DNA of 64,000 nt from Zygaena filipendulae (taxonomy: Eukaryota > Arthropoda > Insecta > Lepidoptera > Zygaenidae), in contig OU015653.1 in assembly GCA_907165275.2 (NCBI GenBank), positions 650,001 to 714,000 of the forward strand. The letters are read 5' to 3'. Numbering within the stretch: the first letter of the stretch is position 1; each line of letters begins with the position of its first letter. A model generated the notes under the pieces. That model was not told where the DNA came from. It was given only the letters and a program-made list of their open reading frames with translations, and searched no databases. A program made the translations under genes and the position numbers. This document shows positions 34,196-45,411 of the stretch, piece by piece.

Positions 34196-35139
34196 GTGAT
34201 CATATTCTGGTCGAACCAACTGAAAACAAACATTGTTACTGACAACTGTTTTCTTTAACTGACACTGGCATAAATAATGCGCCAACAAAATCAAGGCGCC
34301 TTTTGCCACATTAAAAAAAAAAGTTGAAGAAAATTCCTCCAGTGAAATCCACCATTTGAAATCTGGAGCGTTTTGTTAATTTATTCCCCTAGCTCAGTAT
34401 CGTTGACCCGATTGTAGAACTCGTGTCGACTCGCGCCATAATCCCGTTGCCATATTTCCTGAATCATAAGCTGCTTGAATTCATGACGTCACAGGAGATC
34501 AACGACAAGTTTAAAGACCGATATAAATAGGATTAAAATAAAATTAACTATGTGATGAGAAAAAAAACATTTGTATATAAATAACTCGTCAGTATCCACA
34601 AATAGAATAAGATTTATTATTCAGCTGACATAACAAGGTCACGGGTATTTCTTGAAATAAGGGTGAGTTCTGTCCGACATTTTCATGCGCTCTTCATTGT
34701 CATTGCTGTATTTTTTTTTATTATAATAAAAGTAAAATTTGAACATATTGTAGGGAGTATCTTTGAAACTACTGAACCAATTCTGAAAATCTCTCACTGA
34801 TAGGAATCTTCAGTTCTCCTATTCTCCTATACAGCAAAACTTGACAAATAGTTGCTGCGGTAATACCGAAATACACGCGGTACACGAGTAATTAAGGAAG
34901 AGTAGATAAAGAACTTTTATTCAGATATAAAGTGTTCCTGCGGGAATACCGATATTGTAGTGTGGAACTGCGGGAGACTTGCAGCAAGTTGTTATTACTT
35001 TGCTGTGAGTTGAGTTTGAACACCTTGGCTACGTTTTTCGTAGAGGGCTACGATAATACGTAGCACAGCCTACACACGCTACGAGACGTAGGTGGGCTGT
35101 CTACGGCGTAGCTTTAAAATAAATGTGATTTATATCCAA
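34196..35139. other. unassigned sequence
   Basis: No gene recognised. One isolated TGACGTCA at 34494-34501 outside the C family. At 35025-35110 CTACG/CGTAG words repeat and form a short dyad. Confidence 0.45.
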
Positions 35140-35540
35140 TCAGCTGTCCCACCGTGGTTTCACCGGCGGCAATGGGCATATTGACTAATTTTTACTTTTT
35201 AGTCCGTCTTGTAGATTATTAAAAAATATTAGACACGTATTTTTTCTTTTTTTACGTAATCAAAAAATAACGGCAATTTATTGAGTTGAAATTTCGCGTG
35301 ACGTCACTATTCTGACAGTTTGTATGGCGGTTTTGCGGTTAGTGACGTCACGACCTCATCATCCTAAACTTTAATGCGCTTTATCTCTGTATATTTTAAT
35401 TTATTTAAAAAAGCAAAAAATACGTGTCTATTGTTTTTTTATTTTCTAACTGACGGACTTATTAGAATTTTGATTTTCAAAAGTAGTCCACATCCCTATT
35501 TCAAGATAGAAAGTACTCTATGTTACTCAGGACTACCGTA
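35140..35540 (-). mobile_element. Helitron-like copy interrupted by MITE C6
   Basis: 35148-35170 gives the hairpin end (GTCCCACCGTGGTTTCACC) and 35501-35540 gives body words (GATAGAAAGTACTCTATG, TTACTCAGGA) that match the element at 29876-30082 read on the opposite strand. MITE C6 lies between them, and part of the segment near the hairpin is missing. Confidence 0.6.
35171..35500 (-). mobile_element. MITE family C, copy C6
   Basis: Full-length copy, AATGGGCATATTGACTAATT on the left and CCACATCCCTATT on the right, with both TGACGTCA sites intact (35299-35306, 35343-35350). Inserted in a Helitron remnant. Confidence 0.88.
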
Positions 35541-35608
35541 GCTATTTAGGCTAATTAACTTACTTTTCTAACTTAACTAACTTAAATTACTTAACAAATT
35601 TCATTTAT

Positions 35609-35845
35609 TCAGTAACTGTAACCGAACACGTCGCAGTCAAATAACCCGCCCCTGGTCGCTCTCGGCGCAAAAGAGCCCATGACGGTTGCTGCGTTCCCGC
35701 GTTGAATTGCCACGGATAGCCTTTGCGCTAGGAATGAGCCGGAACGCGGGTCACAGCCTTTGGCTCTAGGGTACCGGCCGATCTCCTTCACAAATTCCTT
35801 CGCTTCTGTCCCCACGTAGCTTCCTATAAGTGAAAGAATTTTCAA
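35609..35845 (-). pseudogene. C-terminal LINE ORF remnant (tentative)
   Basis: A 78-codon minus-strand frame with GCDPRSGSFLAQRLSVAIQR followed by GNAATVMGSF. That pattern (GDPR, LxQRxSxAIQRGNAAxxxG) is one I associate with the last residues of non-LTR retrotransposon polyproteins in Lepidoptera, but I cannot name the clade. The frame closes with a stop and nothing upstream resembles RT, so it would be a severely 5'-truncated copy. An unrelated open frame is the alternative. Confidence 0.4.
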
Positions 35846-35883
35846 AATCGGATCAGTAGATCCAGAGATTACCCCTACAGGGT

Positions 35884-36290
35884 CTTCTTCTTCTTCGTCG
35901 GTACACTCTTGGCAGAGCAGTCGTGGTCCTCACGAAGTCGTCTCATTGTGGGCAAATGTTACGTGCCTCACGATGCCTTGCCACTCTTCCCGGTAGATGC
36001 TGTTCTTGTGTATTCGTGTAGCGGCCTCCCCACAACGGCCTAGCATCGCATTGGTAGATTTACCGCGAGCTCTGGTACCTTCCACCGCTCCCTGCACCAC
36101 GATACGCTCGATGGAGTTATTGTCAAGCCGGGATACATGGCCGAAAAATCGCAGGATTCGATCTTTAACTAAGGCTGATAGTCGCTGCTTGATGCCTAGT
36201 TCTTTCAGAATAGAGACGTTAGTGCGGAACTCAGTCCACGATACTCCAAGCATTTTTCTCCAACACCACATTTTCAGAGCGTCTATTTTC
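35884..36290 (-). pseudogene. RTE-clade LINE, C-terminal fragment
   Basis: Minus-strand frame (35930-36271) with MWCWRKMLGVSWTEFRTN, SILKELGIKQRLSALV, RILRFFGHVSRLDN and VVQGAVEGTRARGK. This is the conserved C-terminal region after the reverse transcriptase in RTE-type LINEs, where W-WRRML-I-W and FGH--R-D- -G-VEG-R-RGR patterns recur. The 3' UTR follows (GACCACGACTGCTCTGCCA, then GAAGAAGAAG tail at about 35884-35893). RT and endonuclease are absent, so this is a 5'-truncated dead copy. It sits just downstream, on the same strand, of the tail at 35609-35845. Confidence 0.8.
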
Positions 36291-36338
36291 TCCTACAAGG
36301 TCACAAACTCACAACTCACAAACTTTAGCTTGTTATAA

Positions 36339-36568
36339 TCTAATATATATAAATCACGTGTCACGTTGTTTGTCCACGATGGACTCCGAAACTACTGAAC
36401 GGATTTTGATAAAATTTTGTAACCATTCCTAAAATGGTCCAACTTAAAAGATAGGATAGTTTTTATCCCGGAATTCCCTCGGGAACTGAAGGACATAGAG
36501 TACTTTTTTCCCGCAACCTCCGCGGGAACTCCGAAATTACCGCGGATGAAATCGCGGGGGACAGCTAG
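36339..36568 (+). mobile_element. complete Helitron, TCACGTGTCACG subfamily
   Basis: Starts TCTAATATATATAAATCACG after A and ends CCGCGGATGAAATCGCGG then GGGACAGCTAG before T. A second copy lies at 60367-60552. A stretch near 36485-36520 (AAGGACATAGAGTACTTTTT) duplicates the usual body, giving a longer copy. Confidence 0.8.
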
Positions 36569-37140
36569 TATTAGTATATATCGTCACAAAATACACACCT
36601 CAATAATTCCACAACCAATTGGCGACCGTAATTCCCGTCAAACTCTAAGGCTCGTTAGTGGACACTCTCTGATTGCGCTGCGTTGGCCGACGCGTTGCGC
36701 TCCCGTGCCAGCAGCTAGCGCGGTCATTAGCCGATGATCAAATAAAGTGGCCCCATACTTAGCGAGCTGAGAGCTACTCGATTTGCAAGCCAAAGCGAAA
36801 TTTGTCACTTTGTACATTTACAATCATTCTCAATTTGTTGATTAAGCGCTTAAGAATCAAATGGACTGGACATCATATTACAATTGAACTTACTTGATAT
36901 AATGTTAATTAAATATTTATGCATTATTTTTATTATTTTCTTTATTCTTCAAGACTGGTATTTGGAAACGCAAGACATTAGACTATTGTTGTAACTTTCA
37001 TAATAGCATCGTTTCAAAGTTTAAAATGCGATATGGATTAAAACTCGCAATAACACTCCTGGCTGAAAACCCTTAAATATGGCATTATTTATCTAAGATA
37101 CATATATAGATAAGTACTATACTATATATACATACAAGTA
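36569..37140. other. unassigned sequence
   Basis: A GC-rich patch at 36650-36730 with short inverted words (GCGCTGCGTTGGCCGACGCG). No gene recognised. Confidence 0.45.
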
Positions 37141-37311
37141 CTAGCTGTTCCCCGCTGTTTCACCCGCGTTAATTTCGGAGTTCCCGCGAAAATTCCTGGA
37201 CAAAAAGTATGTCCCCATGTCCTTTTCTGTTGTCTCTGTCGGTCTGACGATCGGTTGAGCCGACAAGCCGTGAAAGCGTAACAAACAAACTCACTTTCGC
37301 TTTTATAATAG
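37141..37311 (-). mobile_element. Lep1-type Helitron, partly diverged
   Basis: CTAG at 37141-37144 preceded by A; hairpin TGTTTCACCCGCGTTAATTT; body GACAAAAAGTATGTCCCC and GTGAAAGCGTAACAAACAAA; worn 5' end TTTTATAATAG. Confidence 0.75.
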
Positions 37312-38055
37312 TTTGTTTTGAAATCAAATCTGATAAACGAGAAGTACGACCGGTCGTCGTTGGATGTCGAAAATGAGAAATATACAAAAATAAAGGAGAC
37401 AATAACAGCTGTAGCAGCGTGTCGCGCGATATCAACCATAAACCGTAACGACCACTAAACGCTAGGCGAGGGCGTGCTAATGAAAACTCGCTGCGCACGT
37501 TATTAAACCGGCGGAACATAACGCGCCGAGCTCTAGTTGTCATTGGGCCTTAATGGGAAGTTTCATAACACGCCCCTAGACGCGTTTAGTGCACAGCGAG
37601 CCTTTACCAATAACGTACACACAAAAAAAAAACATACGCGTCGGATCCTTGGTGTGTCTGTTTGTCTTGTATAATAGCAATAAGCGATATAGCGAGAACG
37701 TGCCTGCCGATAAACTGTGTTACAGTTTGGCAGATAGTAATATTCAAGAAATATGTTGTATTATCTTTTAATAAATAAATAAATAAATTGAGGACCTCCT
37801 CCTTTTTGGGAAGTCGGTTAAAAAGCGAGGCTTCGACGCCGCGCCAAACAATTTTGGATAATGAATAAATAAATTCAAACTGACCTAATTATTATATATT
37901 ATATCCTTCAAAGTATACAGGATGAAATCTTTCAACGGGGCAGTAAGGGAAACACCTCATTTGTAGCAGATAAATTGTGTAAAATGACAATTTTCTTGCT
38001 ATTTGTAATTTTTTTTGGAAATCTGTGAATGGGAATCTAAATTTCACGAAAAATT
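37312..38055. other. unassigned CpG-rich then AT-rich sequence
   Basis: 37320-37600 is rich in CpG and opens two overlapping minus-strand frames (105 and 124 codons, starting near 37439 and 37543). These run into the Helitron and so are not credible genes. At 37780-37818 (TAAA)n is followed by a solo family H end (CCTCCTCCTTTTTGGGAAG, GTCGGTTAAAAAG). Confidence 0.45.
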
Positions 38056-38291
38056 GGACATAGATAAGCAATAGTGTGTTAACCCACACTGGAGAAATTT
38101 TGATTAAATTAAAGTTTTAAAATTATAGCGCCATTTTGTGTCAAATTTTTTATGTTCAATATTTAGTTACATATTTAAACAATGTAATAAGGTAAACACA
38201 TAATTAAAAAAACGTTCCCTAACTCTCGATAAATCGTTCTGAACCAATAACTTAAGTTTGTGGGTTAACATGTTATTTCTTATCTGCGTCC
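38056..38291 (-). mobile_element. MITE family B, copy B4
   Basis: 236 bp with the family ends (GGACATAGATAAGCAATAG; CTTATCTGCGTCC). Flanks AATT and ATAT do not match exactly, so the duplication has mutated or the copy is old. Confidence 0.85.
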
Positions 38292-38424
38292 ATATAATAA
38301 TAATATATTATGTGGGTGCATCTACATACATAATATTAATCAAATACACAGTCAATGCATTTATGAATTAAAAAAGGACTTACTGCAAAAGCATAGAATT
38401 ATTGATTTAATATCCTTTCATATT

Positions 38425-38621
38425 ATTTAAAAAACAAAGTCCTCCGCCGTGTCTGTCTGTCGGTCTGTTCGCGATAAGCTCGTAAACTACTGAACGGATT
38501 TTCATGCGATTTTCACCAATATACAGAGTGATTCCAGGAGAAAGTTTATAGATATAGTTTATCCTAGAATTCCCACAGAAACTCCGAAATTACCGCGGCT
38601 GAAACCGCGGGGGACAGTTAG
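38425..38621 (+). mobile_element. Helitron, CTCCGCCGTGTCTGTCTG subfamily
   Basis: Plus-strand copy with AAACAAAGTCCTCCGCCG and ACTGAACGGATTTTCATGCG, the hairpin CCGCGGCTGAAACCGCGG and a mutated end CAGTTAG. Shares this body with the copies at 39027 and 57697. Confidence 0.7.
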
Positions 38622-39026
38622 TTTGTCTATTAATAAAATAAACAACGGTAGGTACACTAGTACTTAACTAGATCGCACCATATACGAGTAGTTCAGCTAA
38701 CTAAACAAGACTTATTAATTTTAAAACCAACATCAAACTTTAACTTCGCAACACAAACACCTCTTCCACGTTGTTATAATTACGTTTATAACGACAGGTG
38801 TGTAGGTACTAAAGGTACCAGTGGTTTTTTTCTAAGACCCATTTTTTCAATCCTCAAATAGTGCTAATACATACTCGTAAGTGTTAATTGGCATAAAAAT
38901 AATAAATATGTACATTGGGCTTGTAACTTGAGAATATGTTCAAAGAGGGAATAAGTTTTGTATGAACTTTTGGGAGAATAATCTGTCTTTTATCTGTCGA
39001 TTGAAACATCAAATATGTATATTATA

Positions 39027-39233
39027 TTACGTATTATAAAACAAAGTCTTCCGCCGCGTCCGTCTGTCTGTATATGTCGTCGTGATAAACTCAAAAACTG
39101 CAGATCGGATTTCCATGCGGTTTTCACTAATATTAGGTAAAGTGATTCAAGAGGAAGGTAGGTAGGTATATTTTATCCTGTATTTCCCGCGTACTCCGAA
39201 ATTATCGTGGGTGAAACCGCGGGGGACAGCTAG
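39027..39233 (+). mobile_element. Helitron, same subfamily as 38425
   Basis: Starts near ATTATAAAACAAAGTCTTCC and ends GTGGGTGAAACCGCGGG then GGACAGCTAG at 39233, before T. Confidence 0.72.
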
Positions 39234-40042
39234 TAATTTATAATGCTGACTTTTCTTTTTGAGTAGAAGAAGAGAAAGTCATCGTGATCAATCATCAAAC
39301 TCTTTTAAGAGCCCAACTCACGTTAAATCAACGATCGCCAATTTGCAAGAGACATGAGACTTACCTATTCGAACGTGGACTTCATCTATACACATATGCA
39401 TACTTTCCATTAAATCGAATCGACGTGAATGAATAAGATTCATATGTCACGCAAATTGGACAATTGGAGGAAACTTGATCGTATGTGAGGGTCATAACAG
39501 AAACTCTGTAAAGACGCTCACAGATGATCAGATTTAAGATAATTTGACTACTAAGAATACAAGCGCAAAATGTTCAGTATAAAGCTAATTTTAGGAATGC
39601 TAAAACCATCATCTCTTTTGAAGAACCAAACTCAGTTGTATAAACATTGCCATATAAATAGTTATGGACGGACTGTAGAAGGTTGAATTGTGTATGAATC
39701 ATATTAAAATATATGATTGTTGAAATTAAACAGGGTTGTTACGTTATTAATAATAATATACTGAATATTATCCATATATAAAACAAATTAGACTGTAGTG
39801 ATTTTGCACTGTGAATACTATAGTGTTTTACGAAAAAACGGAGTGGTTCTGAAACCAATAAAATCCGCTCAAATATATTTTTTTTAGGTTATGCATATAA
39901 AAATAAATTTACGTACTTACGCTCTAAATCAGTATAAAGTTAATAAGTCACAATCATTGCAGCTAACAATCAAACAGTCCCAAAGCAAAGATTTGCTGGT
40001 AGCTTTTCTTTCGACTTAAGTTTTCATAACATTTCCCGTATG
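39234..40042. other. unassigned sequence
   Basis: No gene or recognised repeat. Confidence 0.5.
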
Positions 40043-40366
40043 ATGGGCATGGTGAAAAGGTAAAAAAATCTAAATTACATTTAGCCCGTCAGTTAGAAAG
40101 TAAAAAATAATAGACACAATTTTTTTGCTGTTTCGAATTATTGAAAAAATACTTAGATAAAAGTTTAGAAGTGGGAGGTCACGACGTCATAACTAAGTAC
40201 AAAGTGTACCTACGTGTGACGTCACACGGAATTTCAACTCAATGTGTCGCCGTTATTTTTTTATTACCTACGTAAAAAAAGGAAAAATACGTGCCCAATA
40301 TTTTTTATTGATCTACAAGACGGACGAAAAAATAAAAAGTTAGTAAGTTAGTCATCTAGCCTATTG
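40043..40366 (+). mobile_element. MITE family C, copy C7 (diverged)
   Basis: Left end GATGGGCATGGTGA, right end TAGCCTATTGG. One intact TGACGTCA (40217-40224); the other has become ACGACGTCATA. The family blocks GAATTTCAACTCAATGTGTC and TACGTGCCCAATATTTTTTA are clear. Confidence 0.75.
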
Positions 40367-40594
40367 GCAACCCTGCAGCAAATGTGTGCACAATGGGTAC
40401 ATTCAGCGCAGTCCAGCTGCCGACTCTAGAGAGCCCTCGACCCTCGACCCTCGAGCGATGAGCACGGACCCGGACCAAAATCACTCCATTCATGACACAG
40501 ACGGCACGCATGAAATTAATTGCCCCAAAATGAGTTAGGTCTATCTATTATGACCTCAATATTACGTAATGAATACTGGTGATTTTATAATATC
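40367..40594. other. unassigned sequence with short CCCTCGA repeats
   Basis: CCCTCGACCCTCGACCCTCGA at 40434-40454 is a small 7-bp tandem repeat. No gene. Confidence 0.5.
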
Positions 40595-40597
40595 TTA

Positions 40598-40834
40598 CCG
40601 CCGCACTCAGAGTCGACTTTAATGATTACTTAGTTAAGTATAGATTTTTAAAACAAAACTGCCGCAATCAGACAAGTTTAATAAATTAATGTTAATTGGC
40701 ATTTAACTAATTAAGTTACACCTCATTAAATGCCAATTAACATTAATTTACTGAACATCTCTGATTGCGGCAATTTTGTTTTAAAAATCCATACTTAACT
40801 AAGTAATCATTAAAGTCGACTCTGAGTGCGGCCG
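40598..40834. mobile_element. foldback MITE family D, copy D3
   Basis: 237 bp, CCGCCGCACTCAGAGTCGAC mirrored by GTCGACTCTGAGTGCGGCCG, with TTA flanks at 40595-40597 and 40835-40837. Very similar to D1 and D5. Confidence 0.88.
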
Positions 40835-40910
40835 TTAGTATTTTTAGCTACTACGAAAATTTTATGGGTGGTTCAAGCAGCTTTTGTAAGAACGAAGTGC
40901 GAAGAATTTT

Positions 40911-42137
40911 TAACCGACTTCCAAAAAGGAGGATATAATATAGGATAAGTATGTTTTTTTTTTTTTTTTTTATGTATGTTCACCGATTACTCGAAGACGG
41001 TTGGACCGATTTCGAAAATTCTTTTTTTGTTTGAAAGGGTATACTCCCAATTAGGTCCCATTGCAACCAAGTCGGGATCTGATGATGGGATCTTGGAGAA
41101 ATCGAGGGAACTCTTCAAAAATTATAGGCACACCTATAGCGATTTGGGTATTTTTTATAGTAAATCGTTCATTTGCTTTTGAAAAGCAAAATTTGAAGAA
41201 CTGGAACTGATGATGAAGACCACAGATGGTCATCGGAACTACTCAACAATAATACGTATTTCACGGGTTCCGATTGGAGCGATTTCGAAAATTGCTTTTT
41301 TGTTTGAAAGGGGATACTCCCACATTGATTCCATTATCACCAAGTCGAGATCTGATGATGGGATCTTGGAGTAATCGAGGGAACTCTTCAAAAATTATAG
41401 GTACCTACACCTATAGCGATTTTTCTATTTTTTATAGTAAATCGTTTATTTACTTTCGGAAAGCAAAATTTGAAGAAGTGGAACTGATGATGAAGACCAC
41501 AGATGGTCATCGGAACTACTAAATAATAGGTATTTCACAGATTCCGATTCGTTAACTTTAATGTGGTTTCTAAACAATTTATGTTCGTCACAATGTATAT
41601 GGTGAAGTGGAACTGATGGTGGTATACCAGCAGAACTCCTCAAAAATTAACGTCCCTGCATCGGGAAAAGCAATATTTTGTATAAGGTTATGAGCAGTTG
41701 ACATTAGGCCATTGTAACTTAGATAAATTACAAACTGACTCACTAAAAAGCAAGAAATAAACAAATTTGTAACAAAAAAATTAAAACCGACTTCCAAAAA
41801 CACAAAACTAATAAAAAGCTAAAAATAACAATATATCGAATTTATCCAAATGACAAAAACACGCGTAATATTATTATTGGTTTGTGCTACCACTGATCGG
41901 TATGAAGTCGGTGACAAGCCAAATATGGAGGGTAGATGGGCTAAGTCGACTCCCGCCACCAGCTCTTCGTGAGCACAACCCAAGTGGGCAGACACCAGCG
42001 GGCTTGTCACCGAATTCAAACCGATCAGTGGTAGCACAAACCAATAATAATATTACGCGTGTTTTTGTCATTTGGATAAATTCGATATATTGTTATTTTT
42101 AGCTTTTTATTAGTTTTGTGTTTTTGGAAGTCGGTTT
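40911..42137 (+). mobile_element. modular repeat H1 with terminal palindrome
   Basis: Begins TAACCGACTTCCAAAAAGGA and ends with its mirror TTTTTGGAAGTCGGTT. Inside are two tandem modules of about 270 bp (from 41033 and 41306, each with TCTGATGATGGGATCTTGG and GATGAAGACCACAGATGG), then unique sequence, then a large stem-loop (41761-42160). A similar copy lies inverted at 54621-55915. No protein is visible, and I cannot place it in a transposon class. Confidence 0.75.
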
Positions 42138-42160
42138 TAATTTTTTTGTTAAAAATTTGT
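41761..42160. repeat. long palindrome at the right end of H1
   Basis: Arms of about 140 bp (AAACCGACTTCCAAAAACAC through TGTGCTACCACTGATCGGT) mirror each other almost perfectly. The loop of about 120 bp contains CCCGCCACCAGCTCTTCGTG. The mirrored frames on both strands beginning MLPLIG are caused by the symmetry. Confidence 0.85.
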
Positions 42161-42880
42161 TTTTGTATAAAAGAATGACGTGTGTAAAAGCATAAGAAGT
42201 GGAATTAAAAAAAAATCATCTCTTGGAAGCTCTGTCCATATCGGCTTAGTTCATCACTCAAGCGCTTCCATAATCTCATCCCTCAACTGCAGTTATAAAA
42301 ACCTCATATGCTGAAAAAATAATTTAAACCATTTCTGTGATACACACAAATGTACCTTTTGTGAGAAACCAACAACTTTTTACGATATAAAACTAACTGT
42401 AACGCTGCTGTAGCAATCTATCTGCCTCGGACACGTGATGGCCCTCGAGCCTCCTCCATACGAGGCCTGTTTGTTGACTGTAGTATAGTATAGTCGACAA
42501 AAACAGGCCGCCTAGGTAAAGTCACTATACATAAGAATATCGTAATAATAATATGTTCGGTTTTTAGTACCTACGGTCAGCAGCACAACTGCTGACTACA
42601 TACAACGTTACTGCCCCGCACATTATTTTGTTTTGTTAGATGTAATTCCTTTAAAATTTTAACTTGTAAGCCGTCAGATATATTTTTTGTTCTAGAATAT
42701 ATTTATTACTAGATATTATTTTTAATTCTTACAAATATTATTTTATAGATCTTTTTAATGCATAAGTAATAATAAAATTTATGATTTTCATACGTAATTC
42801 TTGTCAAACTACTACTTGGTAGAGAATTTTATACATAATATTTAGCTATTAATTTCTTATGCTTATTTATTTCTAATATC
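42161..42880. other. unassigned sequence
   Basis: A short dyad at 42469-42515 (AGGCCTGTTT ... AAACAGGCC). Otherwise AT-rich with no gene recognised. Confidence 0.45.
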
Positions 42881-43180
42881 GATATCTATATAATTATATA
42901 AAAGAAAGTCGTGTTAGTTACACTATTTATAACTCTAGAACGGCTGAACCGATTTGGCTGAAAATTGGTGGGGTAGCTTAGAACCAGGAAACGGACATAG
43001 GATACTTTTTATCCCGGAATTCCCGCAGGAACTCCAATCGGTGAAATCTCATGAAATTTTGCATACTTAGGAACACATTGTCAGGGGTACAGAGAAGGAC
43101 ATAGGGTAGGTACTTTGCATTCCGGAATTCCTGCGGGAACTCCGAAATTACCGCGGGTGAAACCGCGGGGCACAGCTATT
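42881..43180 (+). mobile_element. Helitron with partial tandem duplication
   Basis: Body AACTCTAGAACGGCTGAACC, then two copies of the ATCCCGGAATTCCYGCRGG arm, and hairpin CCGCGGGTGAAACCGCGG with CAGCTATT where CAGCTAGT is expected. Approximate start. Confidence 0.7.
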
Positions 43181-44709
43181 TGTAATAAAAAAGAAAGAAT
43201 ACCGATAAACTTTGCTTCCTATTAACCTACCCACGGACATGACTTTGTAGACATTCAAGGGGCTTCCTAGCATGAAGTTCTCGTATCAGTACCGGCTGGC
43301 TCATGCACGGCTTCCTCACTAATTATTATATTACTACACTCGTATTTGTCTTTCACTGTATTCCTGATGACATGCTCTCCTAAGGCAACATTGCTTCCAT
43401 CTTAATCAACTTGAATTCAAATTAGAATTCCTTGTAATGGTATGTTTTGACGTAGATACTTTGCTGACGTTAGGCAAGTGTTATAATTATGTATATTATT
43501 TTATGGATTGTTCGTTATTCAAATTTTCAAATGTTTTGCTTGTCAACTTCTTGACCTCTTTTAGATAATTTGATTTCTAATTACAAATAATTCGTTTTTT
43601 AATCTTTATTATCATTGGTTGCTATAGTAACTATAAAGATAAGTACCTATGAGTTTACTTGATCGAAATAATAATAAAATCGATCTAACAAATAATTGAA
43701 CAAAGGGAATATAACTACTACATTTCATAACTCATTTGATTTTTTTTAAATAACTATCATAATATTTCAAAATTAAAATAAATACCTAGGTAAAATAAAA
43801 TTTCAACAAAAAAAAATTAAACTTTCTTCAAGAGTTCCGTTGTCTGTCTCCAAAACTCGTCATCAAATCTATGTAAGTTTAAATGGGACCATTTCGGAAT
43901 AAACCTATTTGGAACAAAAAAAATTTTGCAAAATTAAATAGGTAAGTATATATATAAAATATATATATAATTATCCGAATTGATAAGGAGGCTTTTTGAA
44001 GTGAGTTAAAAATTAAATCGGGTCAAGATGCACACATTCTGGTCAATTTGATGTCAATAACTCATTTTAGATCATTCGTTTCGTTGATACATTTTGGCAT
44101 ATCTGGGTCCAATTAATTTTGTCCTAATTGCATTTACACACGTTATACGTATATAAAAGATAGGATGGTATATCTATCATCGCTGGCCGGCGACAGTGGA
44201 TGCTGAAGTACTCTTTAAGTGCGGGACATAGCTCCATGTGTTGCAGCACGAAACCACTTCACTATATATCCATCGGATATTGTATTTACGAGGACTTGAT
44301 ATCAATATAACTATGTATGGATATAGTGTTGAGGATTGCGTGCATTATTTATAATCTATCAAAAGAGAAAGATATCGGTCAGTATAGACACGCACACCTT
44401 ACAAGTTTAAAAATACTAAAAAACACGATTCACCTCCTGCTTTCCTCCAGAACTCCGTTACCAAGCCCTTGATTATATTGGACTCGTCAAAACAAATCAT
44501 ACGAGCCCAAGCTCGATTAGTTTATTAGTAGCCACTGAAGAGTTACCCTATCCACCTCATGACTCCATCATCAGATCAGCGAGTATTTTGGAGATATCAA
44601 ATTATAGTGTTCCCAATACATGGAAAGTTCCATTTTGATAATACAATTAGAAGATGGTTAAAATTTTCTGAGATTTTATTAAATTTTAATTGTTATTTAC
44701 GAGTGAAGC
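43181..44709. other. 1.5-kb unassigned sequence
   Basis: No gene or full repeat. Includes a TATATATAAAATATATATAT dyad at 43949-43968. Confidence 0.5.
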
Positions 44710-44712
44710 TAA

Positions 44713-44958
44713 CGGCCGCACTCTGAGTAGTTTTAATTATTACTTAATTTTTAGTAAAGATTTTTAAACCAAAATTGCCGCAAGCAGAGACGTTCATTAA
44801 ATTAATGTTAATTGGCATTTAACTAAATTTAAAATTATTAGTCAAATGCCAATTAACATTAATTTAATGAACGTCTCTGATTGCGGCAATTTTGATTTAA
44901 TAAAAATCTTTACTTAAAATGAAGTAGGTAATCATTAAAACGACACTGAGTGCAGCCG
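44713..44958. mobile_element. foldback MITE family D, copy D4
   Basis: CGGCCGCACTCTGAGTAG and mirror ACACTGAGTGCAGCCG, TAA flanks at 44710-44712 and 44959-44961. More diverged than D1, D3 and D5, with a small insertion near 44918. Confidence 0.85.
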
Positions 44959-45246
44959 TAATAAAAGCATCTTAAAAAGCAGAAAGATCGTCTTAAAATT
45001 ACACAAAGTTTACTTATAACAGTATATTTAAGCACTTTCGAAAAATACACAAAGAGATTGGAAGTTCGGAAGTGCACGGTGTAGAACCGTTGCCAAAGTT
45101 CCAACCGAGCTACTTAGCGGGGCGAACCAACGGCACAGAACAAACACTAAACTTATACGAGGTTCTGATCAGTTTTTCACAATACCATGAAGGTTTTTGG
45201 CAGCAAAATTGCACTGCTTCCGTTTCAACTAACTTATACAATCGAA

Positions 45247-45411
45247 TCCTTACGATTGTAAATGCGAAAGTAAGTTTGTTTGTTTGTTACACTTTCACGC
45301 CTTAACGGCTTAACCGATCATGGTGAAATTTTGCATACACGTTGTCCGGGGTACATAGAAAGACATAGGCTACTTTTTATCCTCGCGAATTCTTGCGGAA
45401 ACTTTTAGAGA
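45247..45411 (+). mobile_element. Lep1-type Helitron, 3' truncated
   Basis: Starts TCCTTACGATTGTAAATGCG after A; body GGCTTAACCGATCATGGTG and CATACACGTTGTCCGGGG; stops before the hairpin. Confidence 0.7.

Noticed and set aside
37122..37543. Minus-strand proteins of 105 and 124 codons
   Set aside because: Both frames run into the Helitron at 37141-37311 and overlap each other in different frames, with no recognisable domain.
41819..42102. Mirror-image frames beginning MLPLIG
   Set aside because: Same cause: the symmetric arms of the H1 palindrome. The matching frames at 54704-54956 are the H2 equivalent.
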